Below, in pieces: positions 1-5,264 of a stretch of DNA of 5,264 nucleotides. The notes beneath the pieces are model-generated. The model had not been told where the DNA came from, did no database searches, and worked only from the letters and a program-made list of their open reading frames with translations. A program made the translations under genes and the position numbers. The DNA comes from Arthrobacter sp. Lineage in GTDB: Bacteria > Actinomycetota > Actinomycetes > Actinomycetales > Micrococcaceae. Where the stretch lies: assembly GCA_025464545.1 (NCBI GenBank), contig JAODMA010000175.1, positions 1-5,264 of the forward strand, written 5' to 3'. Position 1 is the stretch's first letter, and every line of letters begins with the position of its first letter.

Positions 1-1191
1 GAGCAGGTGGCGCTGAAGCTGGGCCGGGGCCTCTCGCTCGAGGACCTGGACGGGCTCCTGCTCGCGTACAGTTCCAACCAATCGCATGCGGACCGGGTCC
101 GGGTGAACTTCCTGCTCAGCAAGCGGGAGCCGGCTGATGTCAGCGCCTGGCAGCTGTTGCACGGGATCGCGACAGCGGTGCGGCCCGTAGTCGTGCCGGC
201 GAACGAAGAGCTGGGCATGCTCGGCAGGGTCTGCGTCCCGCTACTGGTGCGTGGTTTCCGGGTGGGTTACCTGTGGGTCCAGCTCGACGCCGAGGAGCCC
301 AATGCCACGTCGGTGCTGGCCCGCCTGCCCGAGGTGGCCCCCGAAGTCGAGCAGCTCTCCGCCTTGTTGCTGGATTCCAATACTGCCGAATCGGAGTTCC
401 GCCGCCGCCGCGAGCAGGAGTTCCTCGCCGCCTGCCGGGGCGAGTCCAATGCGGTCGCTGCCGTGGCTGGCTGGAAGGAAGTGCAGGGACGCGGGCCTTG
501 GCAGCTGGTGACGGTGCTCGACGCCGACGGCTGGGCCGAGGGATCGGACCCCATTGCCTCCACCCTGATCCACCGCTCCGCCGCGCTGCAAGCCACGATC
601 GGCGTGGACGCGGCCCTGTTCAGCGCCGGCACTGAAACCCACGCCGTGGTGTTGTTCAAGGAATCCACCGGCCGGGCGAACCATGCCCAGGTCCTGGTCC
701 ATTACCAGCTGGAACTGGCCAAACGCTCCGGCCGGCCGGTCCGCCGGATCATCCTCGGCACTTCCGAGGGCATCACCAAACCACGGGAACTGGCCGAGGC
801 ATACCGGCAGTCCCGGCAGGCAGCGCAGGCCGCGGCGGTGGACCCCCAGCTGGGCGAACTCGTCGACTCCCGCGCCACCGGGCTTTACCAGCTGCTGGCC
901 TCCGCCGGCGGTGGTGCAGGGGCCTGGGCGGATTCCGGCTCGGTCTATTTCCGCCTCCTGGAGGACCAGGACCGGAACGGGGAACTCCTGCCCGTACTCG
1001 AGCTGTTCTATGACAACGACGGATCGGTCCAGGAGGTGGCCGACAAGCTGCACCTGCACCGGAGCAGCATCTACAACCGCCTGGGCCGGATCCGGCAGCT
1101 CCTGGGCGTGGATCCGCTCAAGGGGATGGTCCGGCTGGAACTCCACGCGGCGCTCAAGGCGCGACGCTGGGCGGCACGGCCCAGAATCTGA
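1..1191 (+). CDS. PucR/CdaR-family transcriptional regulator (5' end probably outside the window)
   Basis: Probable DNA-binding regulator of the PucR/CdaR type, cytoplasmic; the metabolite or pathway it controls cannot be told from here. Counting from the GTG at position 7 it has 394 residues. The N-terminal part (about 1-125) is a mixed domain with a GAF-like strand pattern (CVPLLVRGFRVGYLWV, 76-91). The middle (about 160-290) fits the GGDEF-like CdaR middle domain. The C-terminus (about 327-383) is a clear PucR helix-turn-helix: LLPVLELFYDNDGS, then EVADKLHLHRSSIYNRLGRI, then LLGVDP. The stop is TGA at 1189-1191. The frame is open back to base 1 (Glu-Gln before the GTG) and no ribosome binding site can be seen in the six bases available, so the true start is probably upstream. 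It ends 11 bp from the stop of the convergent membrane-protein gene. The family is confident; the target is unknown. Confidence 0.9.
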   Translation, partial: EQVALKLGRGLSLEDLDGLLLAYSSNQSHADRVRVNFLLSKREPADVSAWQLLHGIATAVRPVVVPANEELGMLGRVCVPLLVRGFRVGYLWVQLDAEEPNATSVLARLPEVAPEVEQLSALLLDSNTAESEFRRRREQEFLAACRGESNAVAAVAGWKEVQGRGPWQLVTVLDADGWAEGSDPIASTLIHRSAALQATIGVDAALFSAGTETHAVVLFKESTGRANHAQVLVHYQLELAKRSGRPVRRIILGTSEGITKPRELAEAYRQSRQAAQAAAVDPQLGELVDSRATGLYQLLASAGGGAGAWADSGSVYFRLLEDQDRNGELLPVLELFYDNDGSVQEVADKLHLHRSSIYNRLGRIRQLLGVDPLKGMVRLELHAALKARRWAARPRI

Positions 1192-1202
1192 CGGGCGGGG
1201 AC

Positions 1203-1487
1203 CTAGCCGCCGTGGCCCTCCCGTTTGGGGCTCTCGGCGTCCAGGGTATGGTCGGCTGCGGACCGGGCGGCCTCGCCGGCGGCGTCCCGGCGCGTTGCTT
1301 CCCGCGCTGTCTCCTCGCGCCTTCGGCGCGAAATCCGGCTATCCATCCACATGGAGACGGCCACGAAGGCGACGCAGCTGGACATGAAAGTGGCCGTGTT
1401 GTTCAGGCCCATGGCGGTTCCGAGGATGCCGGTGAGCACCATGGCGGCTATGCCGGCCACGATATGCCACCCTCTGAACTTACCCAC
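1203..1487 (-). CDS. Small two-helix membrane protein, unknown function
   Basis: I do not recognise a functional family. The 94-residue product has a basic N-terminus (MGKFRGWH) and two hydrophobic stretches suited to membrane helices: about 9-28 (IVAGIAAMVLTGILGTAMGL) and about 32-48 (ATFMSSCVAFVAVSMWM). They are joined by a very short turn (NNT). A strongly charged tail follows (RISRRRREETAREATRR and on), rich in Arg, Glu and Ala and possibly helical. Positive charges on both ends suggest a hairpin with both termini in the cytoplasm. The start is GTG (1485-1487) and no Shine-Dalgarno is visible. A TANNNT hexamer (TACGCT, minus strand, 1494-1499) lies six bases before the GTG, so a leaderless transcript is possible. 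It lies 74 bp after the HTH gene on the same strand and could be its operon partner. The composition makes a real gene likely; function is open. Confidence 0.72.
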   Translation of the reverse strand: MGKFRGWHIVAGIAAMVLTGILGTAMGLNNTATFMSSCVAFVAVSMWMDSRISRRRREETAREATRRDAAGEAARSAADHTLDAESPKREGHGG

Positions 1488-1561
1488 GATTCAAGCGTAA
1501 CCCCGGCCTTCTCCGCGTTTCCGCGCCGGGCCGCGATCGTTGCTTGATCCTTATCACGGCT

Positions 1562-1993
1562 TCACGAACCATCCGTGGCGCCGTCATGCTCCGCGCCCGC
1601 GGCTCCGTCGGCAGTACTGTTCTTCTTCTGCTTTTCGAGCCAGGCCATGATGTCCGCCAGCCTGATGCGGCGGTGCGTGCCCCGGTATTCCACCGGTATT
1701 TCGCCCCGGTCCGTCATATTCCGCAGGTAGGTGTGCGAGATGCCGGCCAGCTCTGCCGCCTTCGAGGTGGTCAGCATTTCCTCGACGCTGCTGACCGTGA
1801 CCGCCTCGCCCCGGCTGAACCGGCTGAGCAGATCGACGACGGCGTCCCGCGCCTGCGGCGGCAGGCGGTGCACCGTGCCGTCCACGAAAACCGTGATGTC
1901 GTCGCTGCCGTTCAGGGCGTACTGGAGTTTCTGCGCGTCCTCGGCCGGAAGGCCGGCCGTCACCCGGGGAGCTATCAGTGCCATGGAGTGCAT
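1562..1993 (-). CDS. Excisionase/MerR-like helix-turn-helix protein, antitoxin-type
   Basis: Small DNA-binding protein of 143 residues. The C-terminal half holds an HTH_17/excisionase-like winged helix: TTSKAAELAGISHTYL (75-90) is the helix-turn-helix, GEIPVEYRGTHRRI (97-110) the wing, and RLADIMAWLEKQKK (111-124) the closing helix. The N-terminal half (about 15-70) has the pattern seen in antitoxins of PIN-domain pairs in actinobacteria: a helix, a short beta segment (DDITVFVDGTVHRLP), then a helix leading into the HTH. That relation is family knowledge; no PIN toxin follows here. The tail (125-143) is acidic and probably disordered. Two in-frame ATGs compete. The first is at 1991-1993 with only a weak GGGG upstream. 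The second is at 1982-1984 with AGGA eight bases before it and would give 140 residues; I slightly favour the second. It starts 48 bp after the ptsI stop on the same strand, so read-through from ptsI is possible. Confidence 0.86.
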   Translation of the reverse strand: MHSMALIAPRVTAGLPAEDAQKLQYALNGSDDITVFVDGTVHRLPPQARDAVVDLLSRFSRGEAVTVSSVEEMLTTSKAAELAGISHTYLRNMTDRGEIPVEYRGTHRRIRLADIMAWLEKQKKNSTADGAAGAEHDGATDGS

Positions 1994-2041
1994 CCTAGCG
2001 CCCCGGGTGGAGGCTTGCGCTGCCTCTGCCTGACCGCGGCG

Positions 2042-3727
2042 TTACAGCCCCAGCTCCTCAAGCACCGGGAGCTTCTCCCGGACCCACGCCCGCGCCTCCG
2101 TCGCGCTCGGCGCGGAGAGGGCCAACTTGGCAAGCTCCTGCGCCTCGGCGAGAGTGACGGTCTTGAGTACGGCGGACACGGCCGCGATCGACCGCGCCGT
2201 CATGGACAACGTGGTGACGCCAAGCCCGGTGAGGACGACGGCGAGGGCAGGGTCCGCCGCGGCCTCGCCGCAGACACCCACCGGCTTGTTGTGGCCCTCC
2301 GCGACGGAACCTTCGACCGTCAGGCCGACCAGCCGGAGCACGGCGGGCTGCCACGGGGTGTTCAAGGCTGCAAGCGGTCCGAGCTGGCGGTCCGCCGCCA
2401 TGGCGTACTGGGTGAGGTCGTTGGTGCCCAGGCTGGCGAAGCCGACCTCGCGGAGGATGGCCTCGGCGGTCAGGGCCGCGGAGGGGACCTCCACCATGAC
2501 GCCGGGGGTCTTGATCCCGGCCTCAGCGCACATACTGGCGAACCGGGCGGCTTCCGCCGCCGTGGAGATCATCGGCGCCATCACCCAGACGTCCGCCTCG
2601 GATTCCTGCTCCGCCCGGGCAATTGCCTGCAGCTGGCGTTCCAGTACGCCGGGGGTGGTGAAGTCGGTCCGGTAGCCGCGGACGCCGAGGGCCGGGTTCG
2701 GCTCGGTGGCGTCGGTCAGGAAGGGCAGGGGCTTGTCCGCTCCGGCGTCGAGGGTACGCAGCACCACCTTTTTCCCCGGGAAGGCGTCGAAGACGCCCTT
2801 GTAGGCGGCTGCCTGCTCGTCCACGGTGGGCTCGGTATCGCGTTCCAGGAAGCAGAACTCGGTCCGGAAGAGGCCCACGCCCTGCGCGTTGAGCGCGGCG
2901 GCGGCGACGGCATCCTTGGCTCCGCCGACATTGGCGAGGAGCGGCACAAGGTGACCGTCCGCCGTCGCACCCGTGCCGTCAAACTCGGCCAGCAGCGAGG
3001 CGGTGGCGGCCCAATGGGCAGCGGCTGCCCGCTCGGATTCGCCCGGGTCCACCGTGATGAGGCCGGCGGCGCCGTCCACGTACACCTCGGTGCCGTCGGG
3101 GAGTTCATCGACGCCGGCGGCAGCCACGACGGCGGGCAGGCCCAGGGAACGGGCAATGATGGCGGTGTGCGACTGCGGCCCGCCGCCGGCGGTGAGCAGC
3201 GCCAGGACCTTCTCGGGGTCCAGGGTCGCCGTGTCGGCGGGAGCGAGATCCTCGGCGATCAGGATGAACGGCGTGGCGGAGGTGGGGATGCCGGGGGCGG
3301 GAACTCCCCGCAGTTCGGCTACGATCCGGGCGCGGACGTCCAGGACGTCGGTGGCGCGCTCTGCCATGTAGCCGCCCAGGTTGTGCAGCATCTCCGAAAC
3401 GGAGGCGCCGGCCTCCCAGATGGCCCGCTGGTTGGAGGTCCCGCGGCCGATCAGCTTGGCGGCGCTCTTCAGGAGCATGGTGTCCGTGGCCATGAGTGCC
3501 GTCGCCTCCAGGACTGCCTTCCCGTCGCCGCTGACAGTCTCGGACCGGGCCTTGAGCTCGTCGTGGACTGCCTTAGCAGCCGCTTTCAGCGCAGCCGTCG
3601 CTTCCTCCGCCGTGCCACCGGCCGGCAGTTGCTCGCCGGCCGGGGGCTCGCTGATGGGTTTGGGCATCTGGCGGATGGTGCCGATGATGCGGCCGGGGCT
3701 GACGCCTACGCCTGGGAAGTTCTGCAC
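2042..3727 (-). CDS. ptsI: Phosphoenolpyruvate-protein phosphotransferase (PTS Enzyme I)
   Basis: Enzyme I of the PTS: a cytoplasmic enzyme that autophosphorylates from PEP and passes phosphate to HPr (EC 2.7.3.9). It has 561 residues, close to the roughly 575 of E. coli EI. In order: an N-terminal HPr-binding helical region with a swivelling phosphohistidine domain, starting NFPGVGVSPG; the active-site motif GGGPQSHTAIIARSLGLP with His187; the PEP-binding barrel with RTEFCFLERD (Arg288), LRTLDAGADKP (Arg324) and NPALGVRGYR (Arg350). Glu413 (MVEVPSAAL) and Asp437 (GTNDLTQYAMAADR) are the expected Mg ligands, and Cys486 (GVCGEAAADP) is the C-terminal catalytic Cys. All key residues are present, so it should be active. 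The GTG start (3725-3727) is supported by GAGGA (3734-3738) six bases upstream; an ATG at 3738-3740 is out of frame. It is divergent from the tetR-mtlA pair, and ptsH is not in the window. Stop TAA at 2042-2044. Confidence 0.98.
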   Translation of the reverse strand: MQNFPGVGVSPGRIIGTIRQMPKPISEPPAGEQLPAGGTAEEATAALKAAAKAVHDELKARSETVSGDGKAVLEATALMATDTMLLKSAAKLIGRGTSNQRAIWEAGASVSEMLHNLGGYMAERATDVLDVRARIVAELRGVPAPGIPTSATPFILIAEDLAPADTATLDPEKVLALLTAGGGPQSHTAIIARSLGLPAVVAAAGVDELPDGTEVYVDGAAGLITVDPGESERAAAAHWAATASLLAEFDGTGATADGHLVPLLANVGGAKDAVAAAALNAQGVGLFRTEFCFLERDTEPTVDEQAAAYKGVFDAFPGKKVVLRTLDAGADKPLPFLTDATEPNPALGVRGYRTDFTTPGVLERQLQAIARAEQESEADVWVMAPMISTAAEAARFASMCAEAGIKTPGVMVEVPSAALTAEAILREVGFASLGTNDLTQYAMAADRQLGPLAALNTPWQPAVLRLVGLTVEGSVAEGHNKPVGVCGEAAADPALAVVLTGLGVTTLSMTARSIAAVSAVLKTVTLAEAQELAKLALSAPSATEARAWVREKLPVLEELGL

Positions 3728-3733
3728 TGAAGG

Positions 3734-3738
3734 TCCTC
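3734..3738 (-). promoter_or_regulatory. Ribosome binding site of ptsI
   Basis: GAGGA read on the minus strand, six bases before the GTG at 3725-3727. It decides for this GTG as the ptsI start, because the ATG overlapping the site is in another frame. Confidence 0.7.
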
Positions 3739-3807
3739 ATTCTCTGCCGTGGCCGGAGGCCGGTTCAGGCGCCGCCGCTGATCCGTTAGATCCTGTGTGC
3801 AAGTGGC

Positions 3808-3821
3808 TGACGGCTACGTCA
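3808..3821. promoter_or_regulatory. Perfect palindrome TGACG-GCTA-CGTCA, possible operator of ptsI
   Basis: A perfect inverted repeat with 5-bp arms and a 4-bp spacer in the ptsI/tetR intergenic region. Read on the minus strand its right arm is part of TTGACG (3817-3822), a good match to a -35 hexamer pointing toward ptsI. I could not find a convincing -10 hexamer at the right distance, so the promoter itself is uncertain. The symmetry is seen directly; the role as binding site is inferred. The protein that would bind is unknown: the neighbouring TetR protein or a global sugar regulator are both possible. Confidence 0.35.
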
Positions 3822-3852
3822 ATCGGGGGATCGCGGCACCTGAAAAAATTGT

Positions 3853-3865
3853 AAGTGATGCACTT
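3853..3865. promoter_or_regulatory. Inverted repeat AAGTG-ATG-CACTT upstream of tetR
   Basis: A perfect inverted repeat with 5-bp arms and a 3-bp spacer. Its centre (3859) lies 16 bp before the centre of the next repeat (3875), which also has a 3-bp spacer, so the two could be paired sites about one and a half helical turns apart. It lies just upstream of, and touches, the proposed -35 box of tetR. The arms differ in sequence from the second repeat, which weakens the case for one protein binding both. Confidence 0.35.
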
Positions 3866-3893
3866 CATATAGCACTGCTATAGGTGCTAGGGT
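3864..3893 (+). promoter_or_regulatory. Proposed promoter of the tetR-mtlA operon
   Basis: Possible -35 TTCATA (3864-3869, four of six consensus bases), an 18-bp spacer, and -10 TAGGGT (3888-3893, TANNNT type). The -10 ends seven bases before the ATG at 3901, so transcription would start at or next to the ATG and give a leaderless or nearly leaderless mRNA, common in actinobacteria. The AGGG within the -10 is also eight bases from the ATG and could serve as a weak ribosome binding site if transcription begins further upstream. This stretch is much more AT-rich than its surroundings, as expected for a promoter. Confidence 0.45.
3868..3882. promoter_or_regulatory. Palindrome TATAGC-ACT-GCTATA, probable TetR operator
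   Basis: A perfect inverted repeat with 6-bp arms and a 3-bp spacer, 15 bp in all, lying between the proposed -35 and -10 boxes of the tetR gene. TetR-family dimers typically bind such 15-20 bp palindromes in their own promoters and block RNA polymerase, so this is the best autoregulatory operator candidate here. It overlaps another perfect repeat, TAGCAC-N8-GTGCTA (3870-3889), so the exact operator frame is uncertain. No copy is seen in the tetR-mtlA gap. Confidence 0.5.
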
Positions 3894-3900
3894 AGCGGTT

Positions 3901-4629
3901 ATGAGTTTCGATGGCCAGCTTCCGCCTAAGCTGCGACTGCTTCGAGCAGCCGCCGAGTTGCTGGCCAACTCAGCCGGGGGGGCCGTGTCCACCCGCCAGA
4001 TCACCAAGCTGGCGGGGGTGACTGCCCCCACCCTTTACCACCACTTCGGTGACAAGGAAGGGCTGTTCGACGCCGTCGTCGCAGCCGGTTTTGAGGAGTA
4101 CGTGGCGGACGAACGCGACTTCGCGCCGTCCGGACAGCCGTTGGAAGATATCCGCCGGATGTGGGACAAACACGTGCAGTTCGGCCTCAAGCAGCCGGAA
4201 CTGTACCTGGTCATGTTCGGCAATATCCGTCCTGAGAGCCGTCCCGTCATCGTCGCCGATGCCGAAGCGCTCATGGAGGAGCTGCTGAACAAGGCCGCCG
4301 TCGCAGGTCAACTCAACGTCCCTCCCCGGGAAGCGGCCAGGAGCATCCTGGCGGCCAACGTGGGAGTGACACTCATGCTGATCGCGGAAAAGGTGCCCGA
4401 GCGGAACCTCGAGCTCTCCACCATGACCCGTGACGCGATGATCTTTGCGGTTTCCACGGACCAGACCCGGGACAACGGTGCTGAAAATTCGGGGAAATCC
4501 TCGGTGGTAGTAGCGGCCATCGCGTTGAACGCGGCTCTTCAGGGGTCCCACTCGGACCAGCTCTCCAGCTCGGAACTCAAGCTGTTCCTTGAATGGCTCC
4601 ACCGAATCTCTACCAGCTCCACCAGCTAG
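3901..4629 (+). CDS. TetR/AcrR-family transcriptional regulator, probable regulator of the mannitol PTS
   Basis: One-component dimeric DNA-binding regulator, usually a repressor released by a small ligand; cytoplasmic. It has 242 residues. The N-terminal TetR domain is clear: LRLLRAAAELLA (11-22, helix 1), VSTRQITKLAGVTAPTLYHHF (29-49, helix-turn-helix) and GDKEGLFDAVVAAGFEEYV (50-68). The ligand-binding half holds WDKHVQFGLKQPELYLVMFG (88-107), which resembles the WHG-type TetR C-terminal domain. A polar, probably flexible segment about 186-200 (TDQTRDNGAENSGKS) precedes the last helices, and the protein ends in a Ser/Thr-rich tail. The ATG at 3901 is the natural start: the promoter-like sequence lies directly before it. 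mtlA follows 58 bp after its stop on the same strand and ptsI is divergent, so control of mannitol uptake, perhaps also of ptsI, and of itself is the likely job. The ligand is unknown. Confidence 0.94.
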   Translation: MSFDGQLPPKLRLLRAAAELLANSAGGAVSTRQITKLAGVTAPTLYHHFGDKEGLFDAVVAAGFEEYVADERDFAPSGQPLEDIRRMWDKHVQFGLKQPELYLVMFGNIRPESRPVIVADAEALMEELLNKAAVAGQLNVPPREAARSILAANVGVTLMLIAEKVPERNLELSTMTRDAMIFAVSTDQTRDNGAENSGKSSVVVAAIALNAALQGSHSDQLSSSELKLFLEWLHRISTSSTS

Positions 4630-4687
4630 CTCGTCGAAATCATCGGATCATCCTGCGCAGCAGCAGGAGTCACGGTTAGGAAATCAC
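4630..4687 (+). other. tetR-mtlA spacer with a short hairpin
   Basis: A 58-bp gap. It holds TCCTGC-GCAGCA-GCAGGA (4651-4668), a 6-bp perfect stem with a 6-base loop, immediately before the mtlA ribosome binding site. There is no T run after it, so it does not look like a classical terminator. It could be an mRNA processing or stability element, or chance. I see no promoter-like pair of hexamers, which supports co-transcription of mtlA with tetR. Confidence 0.3.
4678..4681 (+). promoter_or_regulatory. Ribosome binding site of mtlA
   Basis: AGGA, six bases before the ATG at 4688. It fixes that ATG as the start, which also agrees with the N-terminal length of known MtlA proteins. Confidence 0.7.
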
Positions 4688-5264
4688 ATGGCAACAGAGA
4701 CAGTTGCAAAACCCCGTACCAGCGTGCGGGTGGGCGTCCAGAAGTTCGGGACGTTCCTGTCCGGAATGATCATGCCCAACATCGGAGCGTTCATCGCTTG
4801 GGGCCTCATCACCGCGCTCTTCATCGAGAAGGGGTGGATACCAGTACCGGTCCTCGGCGGCTTCGGCACCAACGCCGAGGGAGTGCCGAACGTTGGCCTC
4901 GTCGGCCCGATGATCACCTACTTGCTGCCCCTCCTGATTAGCTACACCGGCGGCAAGATGGTGTACGGCCACAGAGGCGGCGTCGTTGGCGCTATCGGCA
5001 CCATGGGCGTCATTGTCGGCGCCGGTATCCCGATGTTCATCGGTGCCATGATCATGGGCCCCCTCGGCGGCTGGACCATGAAGAAGATCGACGCCATCTG
5101 GGACGGGAAAATCCGCCCCGGCTTTGAAATGCTGGTGAACAACTTCTCCGCAGGCATCTGGGGCGCCCTGCTGGCCATGCTCGGGTTCTACGGAATTTCC
5201 CCGCTGGTCACGGCCTTCAGTACGGCCGCCGGCAACGTGGTCCAGTTCCTGGTCAGCAACGGCC
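4688..5264 (+). CDS. mtlA: PTS mannitol transporter EIICB (N-terminal part of IIC domain; 3' end outside the window)
   Basis: Mannitol-specific PTS permease of the inner membrane. It carries mannitol in and phosphorylates it to mannitol-1-phosphate with phosphate relayed from EI, HPr and EIIA to its EIIB domain. Only the first 192 codons are here; the frame is open at the right edge. Recognition rests on long near-identical stretches to MtlA as I remember it from E. coli: MPNIGAFIAWGLITALFI (29-46), LVGPMITYLLPLLISYTGGK (71-90), GTMGVIVGAGIPMFIGAMI (104-122), GPLGGW (124-129) and GFEMLVNNFSAGI (145-157). Membrane segments lie near 22-46, 70-88, 98-122 and 152-172. The amphipathic N-terminus (VRVGVQKFGTFLSGM) is typical. 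Compared with E. coli, the loop at about 51-70 (IPVPVLGGFGTNAEGVPNVG) is about 12 residues longer. The GGIHE sugar-binding motif, the EIIB domain and any EIIA lie beyond the edge, so whether the protein is IICB or IICBA cannot be seen. Confidence 0.96.
   Translation, partial: MATETVAKPRTSVRVGVQKFGTFLSGMIMPNIGAFIAWGLITALFIEKGWIPVPVLGGFGTNAEGVPNVGLVGPMITYLLPLLISYTGGKMVYGHRGGVVGAIGTMGVIVGAGIPMFIGAMIMGPLGGWTMKKIDAIWDGKIRPGFEMLVNNFSAGIWGALLAMLGFYGISPLVTAFSTAAGNVVQFLVSNG

Noticed and set aside
241..1146. A 301-codon open frame on the minus strand opposite the PucR-type gene.
   Set aside because: Same in-register antisense effect; low-complexity Gly/Gln/His composition, no domain, and the plus-strand frame has a clear regulator fold.
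1170..1211. GGCGGC and GCCGCC flanking the junction of the convergent genes as a shared terminator.
   Set aside because: The loop would be 30 bases, there is no T run on either strand, and such GC repeats are expected by chance here.
1502..1530. CCCGGC...GCCGGG in the gap before the small membrane-protein gene.
   Set aside because: Six-base arms with a 17-base loop and no T tract; too weak in GC-rich DNA to call a terminator.
2010..2026. GAGGC-N7-GCCTC after the ptsI stop as a terminator.
   Set aside because: Only a 5-bp stem and no T run on the minus strand; read-through into the HTH gene is as likely.
1544..3730. A 728-codon open frame on the plus strand opposite ptsI and the HTH gene.
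   Set aside because: It is in codon register with both minus-strand genes, so a stop would need TTA, CTA or TCA codons in them, which are rare at this GC content. The translation is Gly/Arg/His-rich with no recognisable domain, while ptsI on the other strand is unmistakable.
3751..3763. GGCCGG-A-GGCCGG tandem copy upstream of ptsI.
   Set aside because: Short, GC-only repeat with no position relative to a promoter that suggests function.
3970..4602. A 210-codon open frame on the minus strand opposite tetR.
   Set aside because: It lies wholly within the well-supported TetR gene, shows no domain, and is a shadow of a GC-rich coding region.
4676..5178. Minus-strand open frames opposite the start of mtlA.
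   Set aside because: The plus strand reads as a clear MtlA membrane domain with a good ribosome binding site; the opposite frames have no membrane pattern or known motif.

Overview
The window is GC-rich, gene-dense DNA with GTG starts, short intergenic gaps and almost no TTA, CTA or TCA codons. Together with the protein sequences this points to a high-GC actinobacterium, most likely the Arthrobacter/Pseudarthrobacter group (Micrococcaceae). The genus is inferred from remembered protein resemblance, not from a search.

Layout: (1) 1-1191, plus strand: most of a PucR/CdaR-type regulator whose reading frame is open through the left edge. (2) 1203-1487, minus: a small two-helix membrane protein of unknown function, convergent with (1) and ending 11 bp from it. 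(3) 1562-1993, minus: an excisionase/MerR-like HTH protein of the kind that often acts as antitoxin to PIN-domain toxins, here with no toxin beside it. (4) 2042-3727, minus: ptsI, Enzyme I of the PEP:sugar phosphotransferase system (PTS). Genes 4, 3 and 2 lie head to tail on the minus strand and could be read together. (5) 3728-3900: a divergent control region of 173 bp holding several perfect inverted repeats. (6) 3901-4629, plus: a TetR-family regulator. (7) 4688 to the right edge, plus: the first 192 codons of mtlA, the mannitol-specific EIICB permease.

How the genes fit together: Enzyme I takes phosphate from PEP and passes it via HPr and an EIIA protein (neither in this window) to the EIIB domain of MtlA. 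MtlA imports mannitol and releases mannitol-1-phosphate. The TetR-like protein sits between the general PTS gene and the mannitol permease. It is probably co-transcribed with mtlA and is the best candidate for the local regulator, acting on palindromes in the 3728-3900 region. This is unlike the well-studied mannitol systems, where control is by MtlR proteins of other families.

The window is mostly ordinary core and carbohydrate-uptake sequence. I see no mobile element, CRISPR array, tRNA or rRNA. The most interesting parts are the regulator and operator arrangement between ptsI and mtlA, and the toxin-less antitoxin-like gene downstream of ptsI.
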